Assembly (NCBI GenBank): GCA_018873225.1 | Contig: JAEILZ010000004.1 | Span: 2,604,001-2,668,000 of the forward strand | DNA length: 64,000 nt | Direction: 5' to 3' | DNA from: [Phialemoniopsis] sp. UDSM-2020 | Taxonomy: Eukaryota > Ascomycota > Sordariomycetes > Thyridiales > Thyridiaceae | Shown: positions 12,167-21,884 of the stretch, piece by piece | Numbering within the stretch: position 1 is the first letter of the stretch | Layout of the letters: every line of letters begins with the position of its first letter | Notes under the pieces: generated by a model | The model's database searches: none | Seen by the model: only the letters and a program-made list of their open reading frames with translations | Told to the model about the DNA's origin: nothing | Position numbers and translations under genes: made by a program

Positions 12167-12174
12167 TTTATAAG
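12167..12174 (+). promoter_or_regulatory. TATA box of the gaaC-like gene
   Basis: TTTATAAG lies 183 bases before the start codon and is followed by a CT-rich leader, a common arrangement in strongly expressed fungal genes. Confidence 0.5.
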
Positions 12175-12356
12175 TCGGAGGCCGTCCGCTCCGTCATTGT
12201 CCCTTCCCCTCGCCCTCCTTTACTTTCCTGCTTGGTGTGCTGTCTCTGATCTCTCCCGTCTCCTGTTTCTTACGCTTGCTTCCTTCGAAAGCTCGAAGTG
12301 CTACCTGTCTCTATCCTGATTACTCTCGGCCCGTTACCGACACCTCTCCATTCACC

Positions 12357-13343
12357 ATGACTGTCCCCAACGGCTCTTCTGCCAACGGTCACACGACCTC
12401 GAGGCGAGACCTTCCGCTCGGCATTTATGCGCCCACCATGACTTTCTTCGAATCTGAGACGGAAGAGCTCGACATTCCTGTCATCAAGAAGCACGCCGAG
12501 CGTCTGGCACGCGCTGGTCTGGCTGGTCTTGTCACCATGGGCTCCAACGGCGAGGCCATCCACTGCACGCGCGAGGAGAAATTGGCTGTCACGAAGGCCA
12601 CTAGGGAGGCATTGGATGAAGCTGGATTCAAGGATATGCCGATCATCATTGGCGCTACCGAGGGCAGTGTCAAGGGCACTATTGAGCTGTGCAAACTCGC
12701 CAAGGATGCCGGCGCCGACTACACACTTCTGCTCCCGCCCTCGTATTTCCGCGGTCTCATGGACGAGGAGGCTGTCTCCAACTACTTCACCGCTGTGGCC
12801 GATGAGAGCCCCCTGCCTCTCGTCCTGTACAACTACCCCGGTGCTGTCGCCGGTATCGACATGGACTCGGATCTTATCATCAAGCTTGCTGAGCACCCCA
12901 ACATTGTTGGAACCAAGTTCACCTGTGGCAACACCGGCAAGCTGACCCGCGTGGCGCTTGCCACTGACGCCAAGACTCCTGGGTCACCGGGCTCAGGGTA
13001 CATGGCTTTCGGCGGCATCTGCGACTTTACCGTGCAGACTCTCGCTAGTGGCGGCAGTGGCATCATCGCGGGTGGAGCCAACGTCATGCCCAAGCTCTGC
13101 GTCAAGGTCTGGAACCTGTATGCCGAGGGCAAGCGGGATGAGGCCATTGCGCTGCAGAAGAAGCTGTCCAAGGGCGACTGGGTCCTGACCAAGGCTTCCA
13201 TCGCCGGTACCAAGTCGGCCATTCAGAGCTACTACGGCTACGGCGGCCACCCCCGGCGGCCGCTCAAGAGGCTCGAGAAGGCGCGTGTCTCAGCCATTGC
13301 TGAGGGCATCAAGGAGGCTATGGACATTGAGAAGAGCTTATAG
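12357..13343 (+). CDS. gaaC: 2-keto-3-deoxy-L-galactonate aldolase (DHDPS/NAL family)
   Basis: A single exon of 328 residues; the start has good context (TTCACCATGA). The fold family is the class I aldolases related to dihydrodipicolinate synthase and N-acetylneuraminate lyase. The Schiff-base lysine is Lys187 in IVGTKF, the catalytic tyrosine is Tyr160 in LYNYPG, and the N-terminal signature GLVTMGSNGEA is present near residue 57. In fungi the GaaC/Lga1 enzyme cleaves 2-keto-3-deoxy-L-galactonate to pyruvate and L-glyceraldehyde. The divergent gaaA-like neighbour supports this substrate; other fungal members of the family act on different 2-keto acids, so the specific name is an inference. 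The second pathway enzyme (dehydratase) is not in the window. Confidence 0.75.
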   Translation: MTVPNGSSANGHTTSRRDLPLGIYAPTMTFFESETEELDIPVIKKHAERLARAGLAGLVTMGSNGEAIHCTREEKLAVTKATREALDEAGFKDMPIIIGATEGSVKGTIELCKLAKDAGADYTLLLPPSYFRGLMDEEAVSNYFTAVADESPLPLVLYNYPGAVAGIDMDSDLIIKLAEHPNIVGTKFTCGNTGKLTRVALATDAKTPGSPGSGYMAFGGICDFTVQTLASGGSGIIAGGANVMPKLCVKVWNLYAEGKRDEAIALQKKLSKGDWVLTKASIAGTKSAIQSYYGYGGHPRRPLKRLEKARVSAIAEGIKEAMDIEKSL

Positions 13344-14335
13344 GTAATGGGTGATACGGAGACTATATGAGATTGGATATGGCCCGGACCTGACGTCCTC
13401 ATTTCAACCTCTCGCGGTCATTTGAGTACACTGAGATGCATGCATCTTTCCTTTTTCTCGTTTGCATTTTTGTCGAGCATTGTTTCGTCCATGTATGGCA
13501 TCGGCCTGTGGACTGTTGAGCTGGATGGAATACCGGTCCTTCAGCAAAAGGAAGAATGGAAGGATGAGGAGATGGGAAGGACATCAACTTGCATTGGGTG
13601 CTGCGTATATGCTGTCTATAATCTTGGAGGAGAAGACGGATGGCTGCTGTCACATAGAATGGAAGACGGCAGGAGTAAAAATCGGCATGTTGGAAGGCAG
13701 ATAGATGAGGATTGAAAATTTTATAATGATTCTAACATCCCCTTGCTTCAACTTGTCGTGCCAATGAAATTTGATTCTGTATCATCATGGTGCTCTCGCT
13801 CTCGCGCTTCCGCGGGCGTCCAGAAATCGTATGAATCTAATTCGCTAGGATACAACAGCCTCGAACCTGATCTGGTAGGGCGATGCAGGCCATCAGGGTC
13901 AGCACTGTGCCCAACTTTGACGTCGTGCTGTGCACGGATGGTACCGGGCCACACCCATCTACCTAGCCTCATCCACCCATCGTTGCGGAGCGGTCCTCCC
14001 AAGACCGGTAAAACTGGCCATGCATGCATTGGCGTACCGGACCACCGGGTAACGGGTAGGGCTACGACGTGTGGATGGAAAGGGCCGGGCGAACCCCCCA
14101 TCCTTTGGACCCAGTCCCATCCATCCACACTGCCGCCACCACCACGCCTGACCAGGGCATGGGGGTCCCCTCAAAACGATGACGGCAAATACATCCCACG
14201 CCCGGGGATAGAGGACTTGCTTATTCTTTGCTGGCCCAGACTTCCCCCATGCACGACACCAAAACAAACGTATACCTTGCCCAATCTAACCATCGTTGGC
14301 ATGGGCCTGAATTCCACTGCATCGGTGTGTGTCCG
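13344..14335. other. Intergenic between convergent genes
   Basis: This stretch holds the 3' ends of the aldolase (plus strand) and the FAD oxidoreductase (minus strand). I see no supported gene. Confidence 0.55.
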
Positions 14336-15971
14336 TTAGACCTTGTACTTCCTGGGGTCTAGCTTGTCTATATTCGCACTTCTTGCCTCTCCCTCCAGCA
14401 GCATTTCCGCCATGAGGCAGCCTGTACCGGGTCCGTTTTGAATGCCCCAGCAGGTGTGGCCGCTCGCAACCCAAAGCCCTGGGGTCGATGTCCGGCCGAT
14501 GAGTGGTGACTTCTCGTCGCCCATGCGCATGTGGCGTGGCAGGTAGCACGCCTGCTTCTTCTTGACGGGGGCGGCAGCCAGAGATGGGCTTATGGTAGCG
14601 ACGTAGGCGACGAGGTCGTCACACTGCGCCTCGTCACACTGGACCATGTCTGCCGTGGGCGGGAGGGGGATGGTGGAATCGGGCTCGCCTGGTGAAGGAG
14701 TTAGTTTGGAGCCTGTGCGGGTTGAGCATGGAAAACTGACCGCAGGCGTACACCTCGCCTCCCGGACGTGCGTATATCTCCGGGTCCACGTTCCCTTTGT
14801 GTTTTCTCCCTTGACCCAGCTTTGCCCTGTGCTCGGGCACATAATCATCCGGCAACTCAATGTCGGTAAAGACAGCATACGGGCTGACATTGGCCTTCCA
14901 TACGACGCTGTGGGCACGCAGACCCTCGACCTTGGTCTTGGGCAGGACCACGCCCGTCCAGGGCCCCGCGGTAACAACGACATCGGTGACATCATGTATC
15001 GTCCGCAGCGAGTTGGTCCGCCGCTCAAGATACTCAACACTGGTCACCTTGTCGTTGTCCTGGTTGATCTTGGTGACTTTTGCGCCGAGCCGAATCTCGA
15101 CGCCTTTATCTTGGGCCAGGGCGGCTATTGAGGTGGTGAACAAGAAGGGATGCACTTGTGCCGTCTCTGTGGCGCCGCGCCGGCCCATTTCGTCGTAATG
15201 GTCGACGAGGTCTGACCGTATGTAGTCTAGATCCTTGGGCAACGGTGACTCATGGAGGAGGCTCGACGCCGCAACGTCTTGCTTGGGAAGCTTCTCCCAT
15301 TGCTTGGTCTCCTCCTCGACCTTGGTCTGGATAGGCAGGGGATTCGCGCCGTTAGCGGTGCCGTTGCCATTGATGTGGCCATTCTCCTTGCTGTTACCGT
15401 TCGTGCCGTTCGTGCCGTTCGTGCTTGCAGGTGACGGGAATTTGGGGACCTTGACAGGGGTAGCTATTCTCGGCGTGCTGGCCTTCAAGGCCGCCTGAGC
15501 CGCAATGTCGGACGGCTTGACAGTAGCACTGAGGCTCCCGCATCCGACTCTCCGGTAGCCCCATCGGTCGACTCCGCCGTGCTCGGCCGCTAGCTCTTTG
15601 TGGAGACGGTAGGACAGGGGCACGATCTCGGCCGGGTAGGCCCACAGGGCGAGGAGACCGCCGGCCTTGCCCGAGGCCCCAGAGGCGATGGCTGTGGCTT
15701 CAAGAAGGGTGATCTTGTGGATGGCTGGGTCAAATTTAGGATGCCGCGTGAGGAAGTAGGCTGTTGTACAGCCAATAATGCCACCACCTATGTACGGTGG
15801 AAACAAAACGAGGTCGGAGGTCAGTAAGTCTTATCTCGAGATAAGGGTCACGTCACGGGGAGAGTGCCTCTGCGAATATCGCATCAAAGGGAGAGAAGAG
15901 TGAGAGAGGCCGAGGTGATAGCAAGCATACCTACCGACAATTACAATATTCCGAGGCTTCTGCGGCTCCAT
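14336..15971 (-). CDS. FAD-dependent oxidoreductase, Tda3-like (DAO family)
   Basis: Three exons: 15971-15935, 15787-14741 and 14688-14336, 478 residues. Exon 1 encodes MEPQKPRNIVIV, and the splice completes the dinucleotide-binding glycine motif (VIVGGGIIGCTTAYFL). An acidic end of strand 2 (LLEAT) and the ASGKAGG segment follow, and the C-terminal part ends with the FAD-contact motif WVASGHTCWGIQNGPGTG, as in glycine/D-amino-acid oxidase-like enzymes. Yeast Tda3 is the nearest named relative I recognise; its substrate is not established. A low-complexity Asn/Gly/Thr stretch near residues 135-163 interrupts the fold and is probably a disordered loop. The first intron is 147 bases. It converges with the aldolase gene and diverges from the peroxidase gene. 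Confidence 0.8.
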
Positions 15972-17193
15972 AATGGCGTTTTGGTAACAGACTACACCGG
16001 TTTGATGATCTGTGCTGGGTGAGAAGGTGGACGACGGGGTGGATGGGTGAGAGGCGTGCTGAGCAAGCTGGCCTCTGCTCCTTTTCGTGCGCCGCCAAAA
16101 TGACAACTCGGTGGCTTTACTGGTTCCAATGCTGCAAGGGAATAGCGAGGGTCGAAGACGATACACTTGCCGCGCTCACGATGCATGTCACTTGGGCCGC
16201 AGCTGCTTCTCGAGTCCGTGGACTGTGGTGAAAATGAGGGCATCCATTCATGAGGTCAGGCTAAGAAGCTGCCGGTTGTGGTGCACTATCTCCACCCCAG
16301 CTTCCATGCCAGCCCCTCACGAGGCACGCCCCCAGTGGCCCAAGCTCTCCCTAGCTTGCCAGCTGGAGGGCGGTTTGTCAGAGGTTTGGTGACCTGTCAA
16401 GCGCCGTTGCTCTGGTTATTAGCGGGGTATTTTAGTTACTGTACTCGCCCGGCGCCATCCATCATCAGTCAACCCGGCAGGTGCATTTGCCCAGTCATAA
16501 CCAACTTTGAGAACAGTCATGTCTCGATGATATATATTTGGAATTTGCAAATCAATAAACCCTCCTAAGTGCCTAGGTAACTTGGAAAAAATACCTCATC
16601 TGTCCTCTAGGCGCACATGGGGAGCTTCACTTTGCGAAATGGTCGGCGCAATTCAAGCTCCGATTCGGCAGTGCCGGGGGAGCCACCACGGTGGGCACAT
16701 CCGATGAGGCCATGAGCTATCCGCCGAGCTCCCACCATCTACGGAACGGGAAGATGCCGAGGTTCACTAGCACAATACCAGGCATTCGACCGGCTTCTAC
16801 GTGCTCTACCCGTTTCCACAAGCTCGCGGATGCGCACATGGCATGGCAGACGTCAGGTACTCTGTAGAGAGAATGACCCAAGGAAAATGTGCACACAACG
16901 CGACCAAGCAACGGAGCAAAAGATATGCCGTGGTGAAACGTCCGATGTGGTGATCGTCAGGCCTTCGTGTGTCACACATTCTCCGAGCCCTCCCGTTCTG
17001 TCGCGAGCTCGATACCAAGTCCAGGCCTTCCCCACCACCGATTTCAAATTCCTCTGAACCGTGGAGCTATCGGACCCCGAACTATTATTTAGCACGGACG
17101 ACAGTGACGTCTTTCCTCTACTAAGCATCCCGCTCCCTCCATCCTACAATTTACAACAAACAAAAACATCAACAACGCTTCATCCTGCGCTGT
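15972..17193. other. Divergent promoter region, oxidoreductase and peroxidase
   Basis: About 1.2 kb between the starts of a minus-strand and a plus-strand gene. No coding frame is convincing. The last 150 bases are CT- and CA-rich, as expected for the leader of the peroxidase gene. Confidence 0.5.
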
Positions 17194-18121
17194 ATGTCCA
17201 GCAACTGCTTTCGCTCGCCACTGCTCCTGCACCAACTTCAACGACTTGGAACGACTTCTACAAGAACTGTCATCAGACACTTCCGCCCTGCAAACACAGC
17301 GCAAGTCAGACCACTAGCAGCCATGGCTTCTGCAACTACCTTTTACGACTTCAAGGTCAAGGACAGTAAGTTTTCCCACCCAGCCGAACCCGCCATGCCC
17401 TTTTCGCAGCTTCCGCGCCGGTGGCCCGGGGTGCGCATTGCGCCGGACAGGACCCGCTCCTTCCGGCTTGTGTGCGCCGCAATCACGCGCCGCAATTGAG
17501 CTTCCTTTGTGACTGGTGCGCCATTGCACCAATCGGTGCGATCCCGGAGCACCGGATATCGGGTGTCATATTGGAGCTTGATTGTCTCATTCATTGCGAA
17601 CGCTTTGTTGAACCGCACGCTGACCATGTCCACTTTTTGCAACAGAGAAGGGTGAGGACCTGTCGCTGGGCGACTACAAGAACAAGGTTGTCCTCGTCGT
17701 CAACACGGCCTCCAAGTGCGGCTTCACCCCGCAGTACGCCGGCCTCGAGAAGCTGTACAAGGACATCCGCGCCAAGGAGGGCGGCGACGACTTTGTCATC
17801 CTCGGCTTCCCCTGCAACCAGTTCGGCTCCCAGGAGCCCGGCTCCGACGACGACATCCAGCAGTTCTGCCAGGTCAACTACGGCGTCAGCTTCCCCATCC
17901 TCGGCAAGACCGAGGTCAACGGCGACGCCGCCAACCCGCTCTACACCTGGATGAAGGAGAAGAAGCCCGGCCTGATGGGCCTCAAGCGCATCAAGTGGAA
18001 CTTTGAGAAGTTCCTCATCGGCCGCGACGGCGAGGTCAAGGGCCGCTGGGCCAGCACCACCAAGCCCGAGTCGCTCGAGAAGCCCATCCTCGACGAGCTC
18101 GCCCAGGGCCAGAAGGCGTGA
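17194..18121 (+). CDS. HYR1: Thiol (glutathione) peroxidase, Hyr1/Gpx3 type, with alternative starts
   Basis: Two exons, 17194-17365 and 17646-18121, with a 280-base intron. From the second ATG (17323) the protein has 172 residues, the normal family length; from the first (17194) it has 215. In the short form the peroxidatic cysteine is Cys39 (NTASKCGFTPQ), the catalytic glutamine Gln74 (PCNQFG), the resolving cysteine Cys89 (FCQVNYG), and the tryptophan/asparagine pair lies in KWNFEKFLI. These enzymes reduce hydroperoxides using thioredoxin and, in yeast, signal to the Yap1 factor. The 43-residue extension is rich in Arg, Ser and Leu with no acidic residue, like a mitochondrial presequence. 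The first ATG has poor context (TGTATGT) and the second strong context (GCCATGG), which predicts leaky scanning and two products. Confidence 0.9.
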
Positions 18122-21100
18122 GTGTTCTCTGCCGCGCGTTTGTCGGTGTTGGGAGGGGATGAGGATGGGGAGGGAGTTTCGTGCCGGTTGGCTTCGGATG
18201 GATCCGAGACCAAGCTCGCACAGCGGGCGGGCGACTTGGGAGGATGTGGTCTTGATGCAAAAACCACGAAGCTAATGTGTTGTCAAAGAAGAGCGCCGCC
18301 GAGGCTATAGATGATGAGATTCCATGATTCCCTCTCTGCGTTTTCATTGAGATTTGGTTATCGTTCTACAACGACCATATCGGGGCAGGACGGCTCCAAA
18401 AGGATAGTGAGAGATTTGGTCTAGAGTAGTCATTCGTTACTATCACTTCCAAAATTAAAGACTCTTCACTCACAGCCCCCAAGAGATCTGGCCATTAGTA
18501 AGGTCTTGTGCGTGGTGGTGAAGGATCTCCATCTTGTATCCATCGCTTTCTCCGCAATCCGACATCTAGAGCTCTCTCTAGCTGCTGTACATGGAGATAC
18601 ATGTCCAGCCCTTGCGTCCAGAACCGATCGCCATCATCCGAACTGCCCACCATTATGCACAAGCAGAGTTCCCTGTTCTTTCTCAACTTCACACCATCCA
18701 ACGCAACAGTACCTTAGTCTCCGACCCGGATCCAGCAAGAGATCGTCCTCGTCGGACCTCGGGGTGGTCGAGGATCATTACCTGAATTTCGAGAGACAAA
18801 GAGGAGACATGATAAGCCCATTGGGTTGCAGCAATGCTCATCGCGCTTAGCATCGATTAACCATGGACAGTGACCGTCCAACCAACATCGCGGAGCCCCG
18901 TCCATCTCGTCACTGGCTCGGCCGCCGCCGCACACGCCCACACACGCACACGATGAAACCCCCTTCTTGTGTGCCCCTCCTCCGATCCCACGGCCCTGGA
19001 CATTTTGCAATTCCCCAATGGGCGGGAGGGGTTCGCCCGCCGATCATCACTCCAGCCCGCCCCCCGGGGGGATGTGCAGTGGTGGTGGCGGGTGGCCTTG
19101 AGCTGATCGGTGCGGCGACCCCGTCCGAGAAACCCGGTCTGTCTGATAGCTCGCTGAGGCGGTAACGTTGGATCGGCAGGGTTCGCATCCCCGCCTTCGC
19201 CTGGGGGTTGCATGCACGCATACCTAATTGTCCCAAAATGCGCAGCAAGACAAAAGGACGCAATTCAGGGGTAAGCTTCATAGAGAAGGCTTTTTAACAT
19301 CTTGCTTCAGACTGGGGTGTCGTGCATTGGGATGAAGATTAGGATTAAACGGGAGGGGGTTCCACCGGCACACCGAGAAAGGATCGATGCCTACCGGCCG
19401 GTAGATCCAGGAACCGTCCCGGGCTGAGTGCCGGTTCCCAACGGTGTGGCGTTTTTAGGGGCATGGCACTCGGCTGGCAAACGGTATGTACTGTTTGCTT
19501 GGGCTTGGCTGGTGGCAGGTTACTTTAGAGAGGGGAGAACCAACAACGTGCAGTGGTCAAGCCCAAAGGGGGATACCGCAATGCTTGAAGCTCTCGACGA
19601 GGTGCACCACTTTGGTCGACACTGTCACATGAGAGTCTTGCAGTATGTGACAAAATATCACCCGCTAGCTTGTGAGCGTTACTCGGAAGGTCAGACAGAC
19701 CCCTTTGTTTGAGGTGGCCCTTGTTGATAGATGGGTGTAAGCCGGTTGTGGAGTTTCGTCAAGTGTAATCTATTACGGTGGCAATACTACGAGACCATGA
19801 CACCAAGCTTCGCCCAAGTGTGCTCGGAGCAAGGTGAGCATATGCTGACAACTACTAAGGTTTCGTCTCATGCCTTGCTTGTGATACAATTCTTGATTGT
19901 ACGCATGCACAGTTTGTCGTATAGACATCATCTGCATGACCTGCGCGTTATTTGCACCTCAGATTACGAAAGCCATTCAACATAATGTAGATCACCAAGG
20001 CTGCCACCCAATTACTGCAAGTCGAGATTTCAAGCTATGAGAGTTTCCCTATCAATATACCTACGTGTTGTTGACCTCGTGGACTGTGTTGCACAGCCTA
20101 CATATATGTAGAACTCGGGCGAACTCGAGGATATTTTTATCAGCTCGGTCTATGCGGTAGTAGAACATATATCGCGTGCAGTCCGGGGCTGCATAGTTTG
20201 GGTCCGTAAATTGCGTCGCGGGCTGGGTTGCAAGTCTCTTCTTGTACACGCCGAGTCAACGAGGTGGAGGGAGTGTCACAGATATCCGAAGCTCGTCTAA
20301 TTCAATCAAGAGTCCCTGGAAACGGGTCCTCGGAAATCTCGTTCTCTTCAGCTCGGGCGATTCCGAGCCGTCTCTCTTCGTTTAGCAACGATTAGGCAGC
20401 GGCTTTGAGATATGTTCATCAGATAACTATAGTGCGGGAAGGGCCGCACGGCTGAGGGACGATTCGGATGAGAAGTGAACCGGGTCATGTGGGTGGCCGA
20501 CATTCAGAGGTCGAGGGCCCTATTTGCTTTCTTAGCCTCAGTCATCGAGGGATCGCGCTTTCGTCGCGGTCAATGGCTAGCATGAAGGACCCTTGATCCT
20601 TCAATCTGGTACTTTCTTCGAAGGCCCGGGCGTCGAAGGATTAGTGAGTGATGCTTGGTGACCTCATGCGAAGAGATCAGAGCCACGCCGACGTGACCAT
20701 GGCTGACGCCAGCATTCGAGAGGGCTAATTAACCTGTGCCACGAGTGAGCAGTTGAGGAATGGAGGGACTGTTGCATAGGCGAGGAGGAGAATAAATTAA
20801 GCTTCCCGCGTGAACCACGCTTCCATCTCTCTGGTAAGCCCAAAGGCGAATCAAAGGCGTGCTCTTAGGGTTTGCAGCAATGCAGGTCTTTTCTCGTGAC
20901 CATTTTTGAGTGCGTTGAGTTGATATCGAGGATGTGCTTAGGCTGTCCAATCCTCATTGGAACTCTGATGTGCAGGTTTGTCTGAAATCTCGACGAAGTC
21001 CCTGTCAACCGCACCTTTGCCAATGGCTCGATTCTGGTATACGCTCTCATGGGCAGCCCGACTGTATATGATGCTGGAAACTCTGGTGGCCTTCAAGGAG

Positions 21101-21860
21101 CAAGTCTGAGATTCCATCAGCATCTGCCAACGGTCTCCGGGCGGGCAATCAGTGAGACGGCAGACAACCGGAATGCAACGCTCCCAGCCCGCGGAGTGAT
21201 CGGTATTTCCTCAACTGGGCTGACTGGCCATGACGCTCCTGGTCTGCCGCCGCAATAGCCGGGAGGGCTGCAAAGAGCAGTGCGTGCAATACCAGGTAAC
21301 AAGAGAATACAAACCGGGAAAGCAAGCTAGCAGGGCCACATGCTGTCCTGCTCTAAATTACAAGATTGCAAGTTCGTGAGTACCTTCTCGTACCTGACCA
21401 CTTGGTTCTTCCCCAGCTTCCATGGCCTACCCTGACCACCCATCTCTGGACTAGTCTGATGTCATCCTGTCTGCCATCTCGGTGACGGAAACGGGAAAGT
21501 GTGCACTTGCAAGGCTCGCTTAGTTTCGCCCAAGAGCCCCTCCGATAGATAGTAAGGTTTTAGCTAGAGCACGGTGGTACATTTTGTTTGGTAAGTGACA
21601 GCGTGGGCCGGTGATATCCTGGCCGGCGCTATCAAACCTCACTTGGGGAACCAAAGAACATTCGATGGTGAGGAGCGGACCGCGTATCGCGTATGAGACT
21701 TCTCAAGGTGGTGCTGTAGGTTTCCTGAACTCATGACGATTTATGCAACCCTTCATGCCCGAACTGTGCAGTTGCTCAACTGGCACGAGACTATGTCCAT
21801 ATATGACCACTCCGTTACACACAAGACCAACGCCTGTCTGTACTTGTAGGTGAGGGTGCG

Positions 21861-21884
21861 AGAAAGAGAGAGAGAGACAGAGAG
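21861..21884. repeat. GA-rich simple repeat
   Basis: A short run of AG dinucleotides with a few interruptions, in non-coding sequence. Confidence 0.8.

Larger units (their letters stand above)
8961..12356. promoter_or_regulatory. Shared divergent promoter region of the gaaA-like and gaaC-like genes
   Basis: This 3.4 kb interval separates the two start codons. It carries three copies of GAATTGGAGC, two of them as an inverted repeat, a GCCACCAAT element on the minus strand (10296-10304), CreA/Cre1-type sites (CTGGGG near 9428 and a palindromic pair at 12144-12151) and a TATA box for the gaaC side. Several CT-rich open frames around 10466-11113 overlap in different phases and resemble no protein, so I treat the interval as non-coding. 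A long leader or an unannotated transcript is possible. Confidence 0.6.

Noticed and set aside
19150..19215. GGTTCGCATCC resembling a tRNA T-loop box.
   Set aside because: No matching acceptor, D-arm or anticodon stem can be drawn at the right distance.
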